From Pedobacter borealis DSM 19626 (lineage in GTDB: Bacteria; Bacteroidota; Bacteroidia; Sphingobacteriales; Sphingobacteriaceae), in assembly GCF_000708285.2 (NCBI RefSeq), contig NZ_JAUG01000087.1, forward strand, positions 1-42,878: a DNA stretch of 42,878 nt, read 5' to 3'. The notes under the pieces were generated by a model, which ran no database searches, was not told the origin of the DNA, and was given only the letters and a program-made list of their open reading frames with translations. The position numbers and the translations under genes are program-made. Numbering within the stretch: position 1 is the first letter of the stretch; each line of letters opens with the position of its first letter. Shown here one piece after another: positions 16,110-24,339 of this stretch.

Positions 16110-17138
16110 TTATTTACCGATACCAAGGCCTATACCTGCATTAACCATACTGTATTTTGCCTGAGTATATGAGCCGTAAAATTTAAAGAAACCAAACTTC
16201 AACTGAAAGCCTAAACTACCTCTTACGCCGTCAATATCGGTTTGTTTCACCGATATTGGATCTACATAAGTTGCATTGCTTGCACCATCTTCAAATTTGT
16301 AAGTACCAAGCGCTTTTAAATTGGTGTTCGAGGTTTGGTAACCAATGCTGGCAAAAGGCGTGAAAAACATAATTTTCTTAGAAACGATGGCATCAAAATT
16401 TACACCATTGAATTTAGCATCAATACGCTGATCTGAATTTGAAGTATTATTGATATTCAAAGGCAAATTGTATTTGTACTGCGTAAAACCACCGGCAATG
16501 GCAATGTCTACAGGAATCAGTTTTTCTGTTGTTGAACCCATAAATAAGGGTAAAAGTTCAATTTTGGCACTAAAACCGATCATCGATAAGCTTCCTAAGT
16601 CGTTACCTAATTTAATCTTCGGCATTGCTCTTAAAGTAACATCAATGTTTTTGGGTAAGCCCAAAGTAGCCTGTATCTGAGCTGAAGGCACTACATGAAA
16701 CCCCACTCCCTGAGGTAAGTTGAAAAATTTACCTGTAGGAACGCCACTGCTTGTATAAATTTGCATTTTACCACCTTCATGGTCATCACCAAATGCAGTA
16801 GGGCCTATAGAAGAAGCACCAGGAGCAGGTTTAATATTGCTTAAGCCTAGTGCATTTACATCATAACTTCTGCCCGATTGAGGGACAAAAGCTGCTGAAA
16901 TAGAGCCTCTTATGTCGAATTTTAAAAATCCTTTCGATTTGGCTGTATTCGACCATCCATCGGTTAAACCCAGGCCTAAACCTTTATACAAAGGATCAAA
17001 ATAGGCATTAACCAGTTTGGTCGCATCTGCTGGTCCGCCCACAAACAAGTCTCCAACATCTTGTTGGGCACTTGCTTTTTGAGCCATCACTAATAGAAAT
17101 AAGGCACATATGGCCCTTAAAGCGTAGCATTTTTTCAT
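16110..17138 (-). CDS. Outer-membrane beta-barrel-type protein (DUF6588-like)
   Basis: A 342-residue exported protein. The signal peptide (MKKCYALRAICALFLLV, cleavage near KASAQ) is clear. The mature part is rich in alternating hydrophobic strands and glycine, with FFTPFASIGYQTSNTNLK, GVRGSLGFQLKFGFFKFYGSY and a glycine-rich end (GIGLGIGK). This suggests a beta-barrel in the outer membrane. The overall layout resembles DUF6588, a Bacteroidetes family without known function; I am only moderately sure of that name. It has its own transcript, divergent from the pseudouridine synthase gene. Confidence 0.6.
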   Translation of the reverse strand: MKKCYALRAICALFLLVMAQKASAQQDVGDLFVGGPADATKLVNAYFDPLYKGLGLGLTDGWSNTAKSKGFLKFDIRGSISAAFVPQSGRSYDVNALGLSNIKPAPGASSIGPTAFGDDHEGGKMQIYTSSGVPTGKFFNLPQGVGFHVVPSAQIQATLGLPKNIDVTLRAMPKIKLGNDLGSLSMIGFSAKIELLPLFMGSTTEKLIPVDIAIAGGFTQYKYNLPLNINNTSNSDQRIDAKFNGVNFDAIVSKKIMFFTPFASIGYQTSNTNLKALGTYKFEDGASNATYVDPISVKQTDIDGVRGSLGFQLKFGFFKFYGSYTQAKYSMVNAGIGLGIGK

Positions 17139-17203
17139 ATAAAAAATTTAGAATGTTTTGATTGTGAGTAAAGATAAGGCTGTTTTTTCGAAAACTGCAA
17201 TCA

Positions 17204-17237
17204 TTGAAAAATTCTTGAAGTTAAAAGTTTATTTTTG
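17204..17237 (+). promoter_or_regulatory. Promoter of the RluD-type gene
   Basis: TTG (17204-17206), 23 bp, then TATTTTTG (17230-17237), matching TAnnTTTG. The ATG at 17242 begins only 5 bases after the box, so the transcript would be nearly leaderless. Confidence 0.5.
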
Positions 17238-17241
17238 CGCC

Positions 17242-18270
17242 ATGGAAAATGTGGTCGAATTGCAGGAATCAGAAGAGCAGGAATTATATGAACATTTAAA
17301 AATTATTGTAGATAAGGGGCAATCGCTGCTTCGTATCGATAAATTTTTGATGGTGCGCGTAGAAAATGCCTCCCGAAACCGTATTCAAAATGCAATTGAT
17401 GCAGGTAATGTACTGGTTAACCAGAAACAGATCAAAGCGAGTTATAAGGTTAAACCTTACGATGAAATATCTATCGTTTTACCTCACCCACCGCGCGATA
17501 CCGAAGTTTATCCTGAAGATTTACCGCTTGATATTATTTACGAGGATAGTGATCTTTTGGTGGTGAATAAAGCTGCAGGAATGGTTGTACACCCCGGTTT
17601 TAATAATTATACCGGAACTTTGGTTAATGCTTTGGCATTCCATTTTGAGCAACTGCCTCAGTTACCTGGCAATGATGGCCGACCAGGTTTGGTGCACCGT
17701 ATTGATAAGGATACCTCAGGTTTATTACTGATCAGTAAAAATGAAAAGTCGATTACACACCTTGCGCGTCAGTTTTTCGACCACAGTATTACCCGTAAAT
17801 ATATTGCACTCGTTTGGGGTGATATCGAAAACGATGGAACGGTAACCGGTTACATTGGCAGAAGTGCGAAAGATCGCCGTGTGATGGATATTTACGATGA
17901 TGAAGAAAAAGGGAAATGGTCTGTAACACACTATAAAGTATTAAAACGTTTAGGTTATGTTACTTTGATCAGTTGTGAGTTAGAAACGGGTCGTACGCAC
18001 CAAATCAGGGCACACATGCAACATATTGGTCATCCACTTTTTAACGATGCAATGTATGGTGGCGATAAGATTTTAAAAGGTACTACGTTTAATAAGTACA
18101 AACAGTTTGTAGATAATTGTTTTGAATTGCTGCCCCGTCAGGCTTTACACGCACAAAGTTTGGGTTTTATCCACCCCAGCACTAAAGAGTATATGTATTT
18201 TGAGTCGCCATTGCCACCCGATTTTAAAGCTGGCTTAACTAAATGGGAAAATTATATCGCTACATCATAA
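17242..18270 (+). CDS. rluD: RluA family pseudouridine synthase (RluD-like)
   Basis: Converts uridines in 23S rRNA to pseudouridine. The 343 residues from ATG 17242 comprise an S4 RNA-binding domain (about 30-90, RIDKFLMVRVENASRNRIQN) and the catalytic domain with GLVHRIDKDTSGLLL. The aspartate of HRID is the catalytic nucleophile. TGRTHQIRAHMQHIGHPL follows. Having an S4 domain plus this motif favours RluD over RluA or RluC, but specificity is not certain. I chose the ATG at 17242 over a TTG at 17158 because the promoter lies between them. A class IV aminotransferase gene follows after 3 bases, so the two share an operon. Confidence 0.88.
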   Translation: MENVVELQESEEQELYEHLKIIVDKGQSLLRIDKFLMVRVENASRNRIQNAIDAGNVLVNQKQIKASYKVKPYDEISIVLPHPPRDTEVYPEDLPLDIIYEDSDLLVVNKAAGMVVHPGFNNYTGTLVNALAFHFEQLPQLPGNDGRPGLVHRIDKDTSGLLLISKNEKSITHLARQFFDHSITRKYIALVWGDIENDGTVTGYIGRSAKDRRVMDIYDDEEKGKWSVTHYKVLKRLGYVTLISCELETGRTHQIRAHMQHIGHPLFNDAMYGGDKILKGTTFNKYKQFVDNCFELLPRQALHAQSLGFIHPSTKEYMYFESPLPPDFKAGLTKWENYIATS

Positions 18271-18273
18271 AAT

Positions 18274-19113
18274 ATGCTTCAGGAGTACCTTTTATTTAAT
18301 GATGAATTTCAAGCAGTTGATTTTCCGATTTTAACGGCTTCTAACAGAAGCTTCAAATTTGGCGATGGACTGTTCGAAAGCATGCGAATGATTAATAATA
18401 AGCTGCAATTTGCCGATTTACATGCCGATAGATTAACGGCTGGCATGAAAGCGCTTAAAATTGACGGTCATGCTTTAATGGACGATTATTTTCTGCGCCA
18501 AAAAACCGCCGATTTAGCCAAACGCAACAAATGGAATGGTAATGTTCGTTTCCGTCTTTCGGTTTATAGAGGGGGAGCTGGTGTTTACACACCCGAAATA
18601 AATAAAGCAGGTTACATTTTAGAAGGTATTCCCTTAAAAGCATCTACATATGAGTTGAACAGCAAAGGTTTGATCATTGATGTTTTTGATGAAATGACTA
18701 AACCGGTTAATAAACTCTCGAATTTTAAAACAGCCAATGCGCTGCTTTATGTCATGGCCGGAATTTTTAAAAGCCAAAACCGCTTGGATGAGGCAATGAT
18801 TCTGAACCAATATGGTTTTCTTTGCGAAAGCATTAGCGCTAACGTTTTTGTGGTGTACAACAAACAGATTTATACGCCGTCGCTAGCTGAAGGTTGTATA
18901 AGTGGTGTAATGCGTACGGCCATTATGCAGTTGTGCAAAATGAACGATATGCCTTTAATCGAGGCGCAGATTAATCCCGAAATATTAAAAGAAGCCGAAG
19001 AAGTGTTTATCACCAACGCTACGCAAGGCATTCAATGGGTAATGGGTTACGGCAGGAAACGTTATTTTAACGAGGTATCGAAATTTTTGATCGAGAAATT
19101 GAATAATTTATAG
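18274..19113 (+). CDS. pabC: Class IV aminotransferase, possibly aminodeoxychorismate lyase
   Basis: A fold-type IV PLP enzyme of 279 residues. The N-terminal NRSFKFGDGLFESMR is the typical opening, and the PLP lysine is in LSNFKTANALLY. ESISANVFVV and TPSLAEGCISGVMR bind the cofactor phosphate. Class IV includes branched-chain aminotransferase, D-amino-acid aminotransferase and aminodeoxychorismate lyase. The short length and the ISGVMR block fit the lyase (PabC), which would complete p-aminobenzoate synthesis begun by PabB at 430-1686. A general aminotransferase cannot be excluded. It starts 3 bases after the pseudouridine synthase gene. Confidence 0.65.
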   Translation: MLQEYLLFNDEFQAVDFPILTASNRSFKFGDGLFESMRMINNKLQFADLHADRLTAGMKALKIDGHALMDDYFLRQKTADLAKRNKWNGNVRFRLSVYRGGAGVYTPEINKAGYILEGIPLKASTYELNSKGLIIDVFDEMTKPVNKLSNFKTANALLYVMAGIFKSQNRLDEAMILNQYGFLCESISANVFVVYNKQIYTPSLAEGCISGVMRTAIMQLCKMNDMPLIEAQINPEILKEAEEVFITNATQGIQWVMGYGRKRYFNEVSKFLIEKLNNL

Positions 19114-19203
19114 TGCTATCCCACGATTTGTAGCGCACGCATTACCTTGGTCGTCATGCTGAATTTAGTTCAGCATCTATCATATCCTTAAAAACTGTTC
19201 AAA

Positions 19204-19459
19204 TTTTTTGGAAAGCAAAACCTGTAGTGCTTCGGTTCGGGCTCGTCCCGGCCTTTGCTTAATCCCGATAAAATTTACTCACAAGATAAACAATTCTTAA
19301 TCGGGATAACGCTGGCGGTCGGGTTTATTTAACCCTAAACAGAAGCACTTTTGTGGCCACTTAAACCCGATCAAAGCGGGATGCAAATTTCCTTCAAATT
19401 TGCAGAAGCGGGAGCGGGGCTGTATCAAGCCAAAAGCCACTGCAACTGCTTTCCAAAAA
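19204..19459. repeat. GGAAA/TTTCC-bounded intergenic element, copy B
   Basis: Bounded by TTTTTTGGAAAGCA on the left and TGCTTTCCAAAAA on the right, which are inverted repeats. Bases 19361-19457 align with copy A (11402-11497). A perfect hairpin, GCAAATTT-CCTTC-AAATTTGC, sits at 19383-19403. Further paired segments (TAATCCCGAT near 19260 and TTAATCGGGAT near 19297) suggest a folded RNA. Confidence 0.6.
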
Positions 19460-19561
19460 GAATTGCTCATATAAGATATTCGTCTTCACCCTGACTGTTG
19501 CATCTCTGCTGTCATGTTAATTTCGTTCTGCACCCAACACAGTTCATGAAATCGACTGGAA

Positions 19562-19607
19562 GAGTTGTCAACTTTCTTGTAATAACGGCTATTAAAGTTG
19601 ACAACTC
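19562..19607. repeat. 14-bp inverted repeat, copy 2
   Basis: GAGTTGTCAACTTT at 19562-19575 and its reverse complement at 19594-19607, with an 18-base loop. The arms are identical to the copy at 2406-2450. It lies 11 bases past the fmt stop codon and could end the fmt transcript. Confidence 0.8.
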
Positions 19608-19617
19608 AAATTCCCAG

Positions 19618-20526
19618 CTACAACCGCATTCCCCTTAAAAAGTCTTCGATCAGCATTCGTTTTTTTCCTTCATACTGGATATCTAAAAGCTTGATAAAGC
19701 CATCTTTTGCGGCAAATTTCAAATAAGTTTTACCATCGGTTAAAAAGCCTCCGGCTACAATGCCTGGCTCTTTATCTTCTATTTCGGCCCTAAATACCTT
19801 TAAGTTTTTCTCATTGAGTACGGTAAAAGCAGTTGGGTAAGGGCTTAAACCGCGGATTAAATTATGGATGGTTTGCGCCGGACTGTTCCAGTCGATTTTG
19901 CAATCTTCCTTAAAAATCTTCGGCGCATGCTTTAAGTCATCATTTTGTGGCTGCGGCTGCTCTGTTATTTTATTGGCTTCGATAGCAAGCAATGTTCTTA
20001 CCAGAAGATTTGCGCCAACAACCATCAGTTTATCATGCAATTCACCCGCAGTTTCGTCGTCGGCAATGGGAACGCTATCACTAAGAATAATATCACCCGT
20101 ATCAATTTCCTGTTTAAGGAAAAATGTAGTTACACCACTTTCCTTCTCTCCATTTATAATGGCATGGTTAATCGGGGCTGCACCACGGTATTGCGGTAAC
20201 AACGAACCATGTAAATTGATGGTTCCTTTAGCCGGCATATTCCAAACTATTTCTGGTAGCATCCTAAAAGCCACTACCACTTGTAAATCGGCTTGATAAG
20301 ATCTTAGTTCTTCAATAAACTCAGGATTTTTTAACTTTTCAGGCTGTAAAACAGGAATTCCTTTTTCTACAGCATATTTTTTTACTGCACTTTCATTCAA
20401 TTTTTGGCCACGGCCTGCAGGTTTATCCGGTGCAGTAACTACTGCAACTACATCGAAATTGGCTTGTACCAGGGCATCTAAAGAGGCTACCGCAAAATCG
20501 GGCGTACCCATAAAAACTATTTTCAT
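19618..20526 (-). CDS. fmt: Methionyl-tRNA formyltransferase
   Basis: Formylates the methionine on initiator tRNA using 10-formyltetrahydrofolate; cytoplasmic. The 302 residues carry MGTPDFAVASLDAL at the N-terminus and SLLPQYRGAAPINHAIINGE with the catalytic block. TTFFLKQEIDTGDII completes the hydrolase-type N-terminal domain. The C-terminal domain (about 205-302) is the usual tRNA-binding part. ATG 20524-20526 is a clear start. It is divergent from topoisomerase IB, with 92 bases between them. Confidence 0.96.
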   Translation of the reverse strand: MKIVFMGTPDFAVASLDALVQANFDVVAVVTAPDKPAGRGQKLNESAVKKYAVEKGIPVLQPEKLKNPEFIEELRSYQADLQVVVAFRMLPEIVWNMPAKGTINLHGSLLPQYRGAAPINHAIINGEKESGVTTFFLKQEIDTGDIILSDSVPIADDETAGELHDKLMVVGANLLVRTLLAIEANKITEQPQPQNDDLKHAPKIFKEDCKIDWNSPAQTIHNLIRGLSPYPTAFTVLNEKNLKVFRAEIEDKEPGIVAGGFLTDGKTYLKFAAKDGFIKLLDIQYEGKKRMLIEDFLRGMRL

Positions 20527-20552
20527 AAAGAAAGTGTTGTGTTTCTAAAAAT

Positions 20553-20570
20553 AACGTGGCTACCCACGTT
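20553..20570. promoter_or_regulatory. Inverted repeat between fmt and topoisomerase IB
   Basis: AACGTGG-CTAC-CCACGTT, 7-bp arms. It sits 27 bases before the fmt start, where a promoter would lie, so it could be an operator or a leader hairpin. Confidence 0.35.
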
Positions 20571-20618
20571 TAAGTTTTGCAAAATAACTAAAAATAAACC
20601 CATACTTATAGGCAAAAA

Positions 20619-21671
20619 ATGGTACAAGGCAAAGATGTTGTTCAGGCAAGTGGATTGGTGTACATAACTGATGCCATGCCTGGCATTTACCGTAAAGGAA
20701 AACCTGGTAAATTTTATTATGAAGATAAAGAGGGCAACAAAATTACCGAAGAGAAACACCTCGACCGGATAAAAGCCTTAGTTATTCCACCCGCATGGCA
20801 AAATGTGTGGATTGCCAGTAAGCCAAATGCATATTTACAGGTTACCGGTATTGATGCTGCAGGCCGGAAACAATATAAATACCATACAAAGTGGACCAGC
20901 CGCCGATCGGAGGCTAAATATTTTCGTTTATTGGAATTTGGAAAAGCATTGCCCAATGCACGGAAAAACTTGGAAAAAGACCTCCGCAGAAAAGATTTCG
21001 ATGAACGGAAAGTATTGGCCATTTCTGTAGATGTACTGCAAAAAACACTAATCCGTGTGGGTAACGAAAGTTATAAGCAATTGTATGGTTCTTTTGGTTT
21101 GACTACACTTCGCGATAAACATGTTAAAATCGAAGGAAGTAAAATTACCATGGATTTTGTTGGGAAAAAAGGTGTTCGGCAAAAAGTAGAGTTAAATGAT
21201 CGGTCGCTGGCGAAACTGGTCAAGAAATGCAGGGACATTCCCGGACAGGAATTATTTCAGTTTTATTCGAACGGGAAAGAACATAAAAGTATCGATTCAG
21301 GCAAAATAAATGCCTACATTAAAGAAATTACAGGCGATGATTTTACTGCAAAGGATTTTAGAACCTGGGGCGGTACTTTAGAAGCGTTGCGTCAGTTTTC
21401 GAAATGCAGTACTGATGAGGATTTTAACTTAAATTCGAAAAAAACAATTGTAACGGTTTTAGATTGCGTAGCGAAAAAATTAGGCAATACTAGGGCTGTT
21501 TGCAAGAGTTCTTACGTATATCCGTTATTGCTCACCGCTTATGAAAACAATGAACTTGATAAATACATAAAAAAAATGAATAATAACAAAACAACCGATA
21601 AATTAGGTTTGGCACACGATGAGAAAATTTTATTGTCATTTTTAAAATCAAGTAATAAACAGACAAATTGA
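20619..21671 (+). CDS. DNA topoisomerase IB (poxvirus-like)
   Basis: Relaxes DNA by a 3'-phosphotyrosyl intermediate. The 350 residues have the N-terminal domain with IPPAWQNVWI and HLDRIKAL. The catalytic domain contains LIRVGNESY (R146), VGKKG (K183/184), DFRTWGGT (R248) and CKSSYVYP with Tyr299 as the nucleophile. As in other bacterial members (from memory), an LGNT-type motif replaces the histidine-containing motif of vaccinia topoisomerase. A lysine-rich C-terminal tail follows. ATG 20619 is the natural start. It is a single gene, divergent from fmt. In bacteria this enzyme is an accessory topoisomerase with a scattered distribution. Confidence 0.9.
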   Translation: MVQGKDVVQASGLVYITDAMPGIYRKGKPGKFYYEDKEGNKITEEKHLDRIKALVIPPAWQNVWIASKPNAYLQVTGIDAAGRKQYKYHTKWTSRRSEAKYFRLLEFGKALPNARKNLEKDLRRKDFDERKVLAISVDVLQKTLIRVGNESYKQLYGSFGLTTLRDKHVKIEGSKITMDFVGKKGVRQKVELNDRSLAKLVKKCRDIPGQELFQFYSNGKEHKSIDSGKINAYIKEITGDDFTAKDFRTWGGTLEALRQFSKCSTDEDFNLNSKKTIVTVLDCVAKKLGNTRAVCKSSYVYPLLLTAYENNELDKYIKKMNNNKTTDKLGLAHDEKILLSFLKSSNKQTN

Positions 21672-21998
21672 TATAAAAGATCGTCATTTCGAGGGGTAAT
21701 TTATTGTATAAAAATCAATATGAATGACGCATATCCTTTTTTGCCCAGAGGCTCATCCTTGCCTCGGCTCGCCGCCGCCAAAGGGCTCTTCTTTTTGGCA
21801 TGAAAAAGACCAGCGTAGCTAGCTTGAATGCCTTTGAAAAAATAAAAGCCCATGAAAAAACAAAAAACACCGGCTGAAAATTTATTCATTTGTATTATAG
21901 TTTTCAGCTGTATTCATGAGGGCTTCGCCGTTTTCTTTCGAAGTTAGTAGGTTGGCTTGAGCAGTGCAGCCCGAAAAATTTGTTAGGCCGGATTTAAG
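21672..21998. other. Gap with degenerate sequence
   Basis: I find no supportable gene here. It opens with a REP half (GATCGTCATTTCGAGGGG, near 21680). A 62-codon frame on the minus strand (21701-21889) has a hydrophobic start and the segment SPLAAASRGKDEPLGKK. I take it for a non-coding repeat because its GC-rich part (CTCGGCTCGCCGCCGCC) is unlike the surrounding codon use. Confidence 0.45.
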
Positions 21999-22010
21999 TT
22001 GAACGGGGAT

Positions 22011-22487
22011 ATGGTGCTATGGCCTAGTTGGGTGGAAATACAAAATCGCATAAGCCGTTCATATTTAAATACCGTTCTTGTTTCGAAGGATAAAACAGAC
22101 CATATTGCGCTTTCAGGAATCTTAAATCTGGAGCTGAAAAATTTTGATTGTAAGAGTGCGATGATGACTAAACAACTACTAAACACCCTGAAGGAGAACA
22201 GGTTCCCGGTACTAAGGATCAAATTCCTGTCCTTAAAAGAAATCCCTTCCGAAGGTCAGAATAGTTTTGTTAAGGGGGATGTGGAGATCACCCTGGCAGG
22301 GGTGTTAAAAAGATTCGAAATCTGTTATCAGATAAATGTTAAACGAGGCACTATCGAGCTGATAGGACAACAAGCCATCAATTTTTCTGATTTTCATCTG
22401 ATTCCTCCACAAAAAATAGGCAGGCTCATCCGGGCTAAAAATCAACTGGTTGTGGCTTTCTTTTTAAAAATGGAACAGGCAGGGTAA
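22011..22487 (+). CDS. YceI-like domain protein, possibly N-terminally truncated
   Basis: The sequence follows the YceI lipid-binding fold: GILNLELKNFDCKSAMMTKQ, LKENRFPVLRIKF, VEITLAGVLKRFEI, then IELIGQQAINFSDF and PPQKIG. Family members usually start with a signal peptide and two strands before this. Here no signal peptide is visible, and an in-frame stop lies at 21984-21986. I set the start at ATG 22011; TTG 21999 is an alternative. The gene lies directly before the tail of a DUF3570 gene, a partner commonly found with YceI genes in Bacteroidetes from memory. Truncation by an old deletion is likely, though a short cytoplasmic YceI protein is possible. Confidence 0.6.
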   Translation: MVLWPSWVEIQNRISRSYLNTVLVSKDKTDHIALSGILNLELKNFDCKSAMMTKQLLNTLKENRFPVLRIKFLSLKEIPSEGQNSFVKGDVEITLAGVLKRFEICYQINVKRGTIELIGQQAINFSDFHLIPPQKIGRLIRAKNQLVVAFFLKMEQAG

Positions 22488-22503
22488 TTCAGTTTGCTTA
22501 AAT

Positions 22504-22815
22504 CCTACTGTCGTAATTCCTGTTAAGATCAATTCGTTCTTTTCTATAAGTCCTTTCTATCGTTACAACAACCAGGTAGGGGCCAAATACTTTGCACCTT
22601 ATGGCCAGCATTCGCCATCGGATCAATACTTTACCAGTGATTATGACCTATCCACGCTGACCAGTGATTTTTATGGTGCAGGCATCCGTTTTGCTCCACC
22701 TAAAGGCGTTTTCGGTTGGCAGCGCTTGAATATGCTTGAATTACGATATGGTCATTATTCCCGGTCAACAAGCCTGGTTTCCAATATCGTATCGTTAAAC
22801 CTAAAGTTTAAGTAA
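22504..22815 (+). pseudogene. 3' remnant of a DUF3570 gene
   Basis: An open frame without a start codon runs to TAA 22813-22815. It encodes the ending of a DUF3570 protein: ISPFYRYNNQVGAKYFAPYG, DQYFTSDYDLST, FYGAGIRFAPPKGVFG and MLELRYGHYSRS, finishing in SLNLKFK. DUF3570 proteins are predicted outer-membrane barrels of about 400 residues, so roughly three quarters of the gene is missing. The homology fades at about 22504, just after the YceI gene ends. No signal for a new start is present. A deletion joined the two genes. Confidence 0.75.
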
Positions 22816-22821
22816 GCCGGT

Positions 22822-23187
22822 TTATCTAAACTGTCCTTTTTCCAACAGTGAGATCGTACTGAGCTGAATCTTATTTAACCTTTCCTGAAGTTCGAGCGCT
22901 TTGTTCTTTTCAGTGAGCAAAGCCTTCAAACGGTCTACTTCTGCAGTAAGTCTTTGTTTCTCCTGTAGCTCCATCTTCGAGAAAACCTTTCCACTTTCGT
23001 AATAGCTGAAAAAATTATAGTTCAGGATTTCACTCACACGGACCAAAGTAAGGATATCGATAGTTGCGGTATTCAGCATCTCCTGCGTTTTTGTTTTGCT
23101 GATCTCAAGGGCAGCGGCAATGTCTGAAACAGAGATATCTTTCTGCTTCATTTCCTTCCAGATCATTAAGCCTATATGGACACTCAT
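22822..23187 (-). CDS. Helix-turn-helix regulator with C-terminal coiled coil
   Basis: A 121-residue protein. The first 60 residues form an XRE-like HTH: MIWKEMKQKDISVSDIAAAL, then EISKTKTQEMLNTATID as the recognition part. A heptad-rich stretch follows (about 70-112, KMELQEKQRLTAEVDRLKAL), a probable dimerising coiled coil. This layout is familiar from small Bacteroidetes regulators near stress and respiration genes, but the target is unknown. It converges with the DUF3570 remnant and is divergent from the universal stress protein gene. The ATG at 23185-23187 is the only reasonable start. Confidence 0.75.
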   Translation of the reverse strand: MSVHIGLMIWKEMKQKDISVSDIAAALEISKTKTQEMLNTATIDILTLVRVSEILNYNFFSYYESGKVFSKMELQEKQRLTAEVDRLKALLTEKNKALELQERLNKIQLSTISLLEKGQFR

Positions 23188-23410
23188 CTTATATTATGGG
23201 ATAATTTTGAAACATTGAAATTACGGAAAGCAGGCTGATTTAATCATTTTTTGTGGTAATGATAATTAGTCTAAATATTTCTTTAGCATATCATCATAAT
23301 GATCGGGCACTTAAATGCTAACACCGGAAGAATCATTTTAATAACTGATGCGGCTCATATTTTTAACACGGGCTTTTTACAAACTTTATATCTATCAAAA
23401 AAGACCCATT

Positions 23411-24285
23411 ATGAAAAAAATCCTGGTACCTGTTGATTTCTCTGCAACTGCAGAGAACGCAGCCGATTATGCAACTGATCTGGCCCATGGTATTGGTGCC
23501 AGAGTAGAATTGTTAAATGTTTTTCAGGTTCCGGAGTTTTCTCCTGCTGCGGCATCTCTGGTATGGCCGCTTGAAGAATATAAACTTATAGAAGACGATG
23601 CTAAAAAGCCTTAGGCAAACTGGTCGAAAAGGTTGAAGAAAAATATAAAAAAGCCCATCATGAGTTTGGTTTTAAAGCAGAAGTGTTTGGAAAATCTGTT
23701 CGTGGCGAGGTTGAACAAGAGGTTAGCAAGTATTTTACCGAGTGTAAAATGAACCTCGTTGTGGCCGGATTAAACCATGCAGATAAGTTAACCAAAACGC
23801 TTATGGGCAGTATTGCCAGAAAAATTATCGAGGAGGAAATACCTGTTTTGCTTATACCTGCGGGATATCGGTTTAAGAAACCTAAGAAAATTGCTTTTGC
23901 CACAGATTTTAGCCATAGTGATATCCCCGTTTTATGTACACTTGCCGAATTTGCAAAACCTTTTAATGCCGATATACTCATTACACATACCGGTAATTCG
24001 AAATCAGAACCAGAAGGTGATAAGCATACAGCCGAAGATTTTTTAAACAGGGTTGCCGATCGGGTCAACTATAGAAATATCTACCATAGGCATATAAACA
24101 GTGAACGGATTAAGGATGGTTTAGATTGGATCGTAGAAAACGGACAGATCGATATCCTGACCATGGTGCATCGAAAACACGGTTTTTTTCATCGCCTGCT
24201 TAAAGGTAGCTATACCCTGAACATGTCAGATCATATTCAGATCCCGCTTTTGGTTTTACCGCCATCACACAACATTCCGATGTAA
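23411..24285 (+). pseudogene. Universal stress protein with two USP domains, frameshifted
   Basis: Reading starts at ATG 23411 (MKKILVPVDFSATAENAADY) and stops early at TAG 23612-23614. One base more in the A5 run at 23603-23607 would restore the frame: AKKALGKLVEKVEEKYKK, then SKYFTECKMNLVVAGLNHAD, the end of the first USP domain, and a second domain (KKIAFATDFSHSDIPVL to LLVLPPS) ending at 24285. The intact product would have about 291 residues. USP proteins help in stress and low oxygen. Either the gene is recently inactivated, the run varies in length, or the base was missed in sequencing. The gene leads into the alcohol dehydrogenase and PNPOx-like genes. Confidence 0.8.
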
Positions 24286-24339
24286 TTGCCCATCAGCAGA
24301 TAAAATTCAATTATTATAATCTATTGTAAAACAGAATAT

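Larger units (their letters stand above)
19114..19617. other. Repeat-filled intergenic region
   Basis: No gene is seen in these 504 bases. They contain a REP half (GTCATGCTGAATTTAGTTCAG, near 19153-19173, shown here only as a site), the GGAAA/TTTCC-bounded element B (19204-19459), and the second copy of the 14-bp inverted repeat (19562-19607). Confidence 0.75.

Noticed and set aside
21701..21889. 62-codon open frame on the minus strand
   Set aside because: Composition and the GC-rich segment look like an intergenic repeat; no family match and no promoter or partner gene.
23411..24285. Programmed frameshift in the universal stress protein gene
   Set aside because: The A5 run is short and there is no slippery heptamer with a downstream structure; plain mutation, slippage or sequencing error is simpler.
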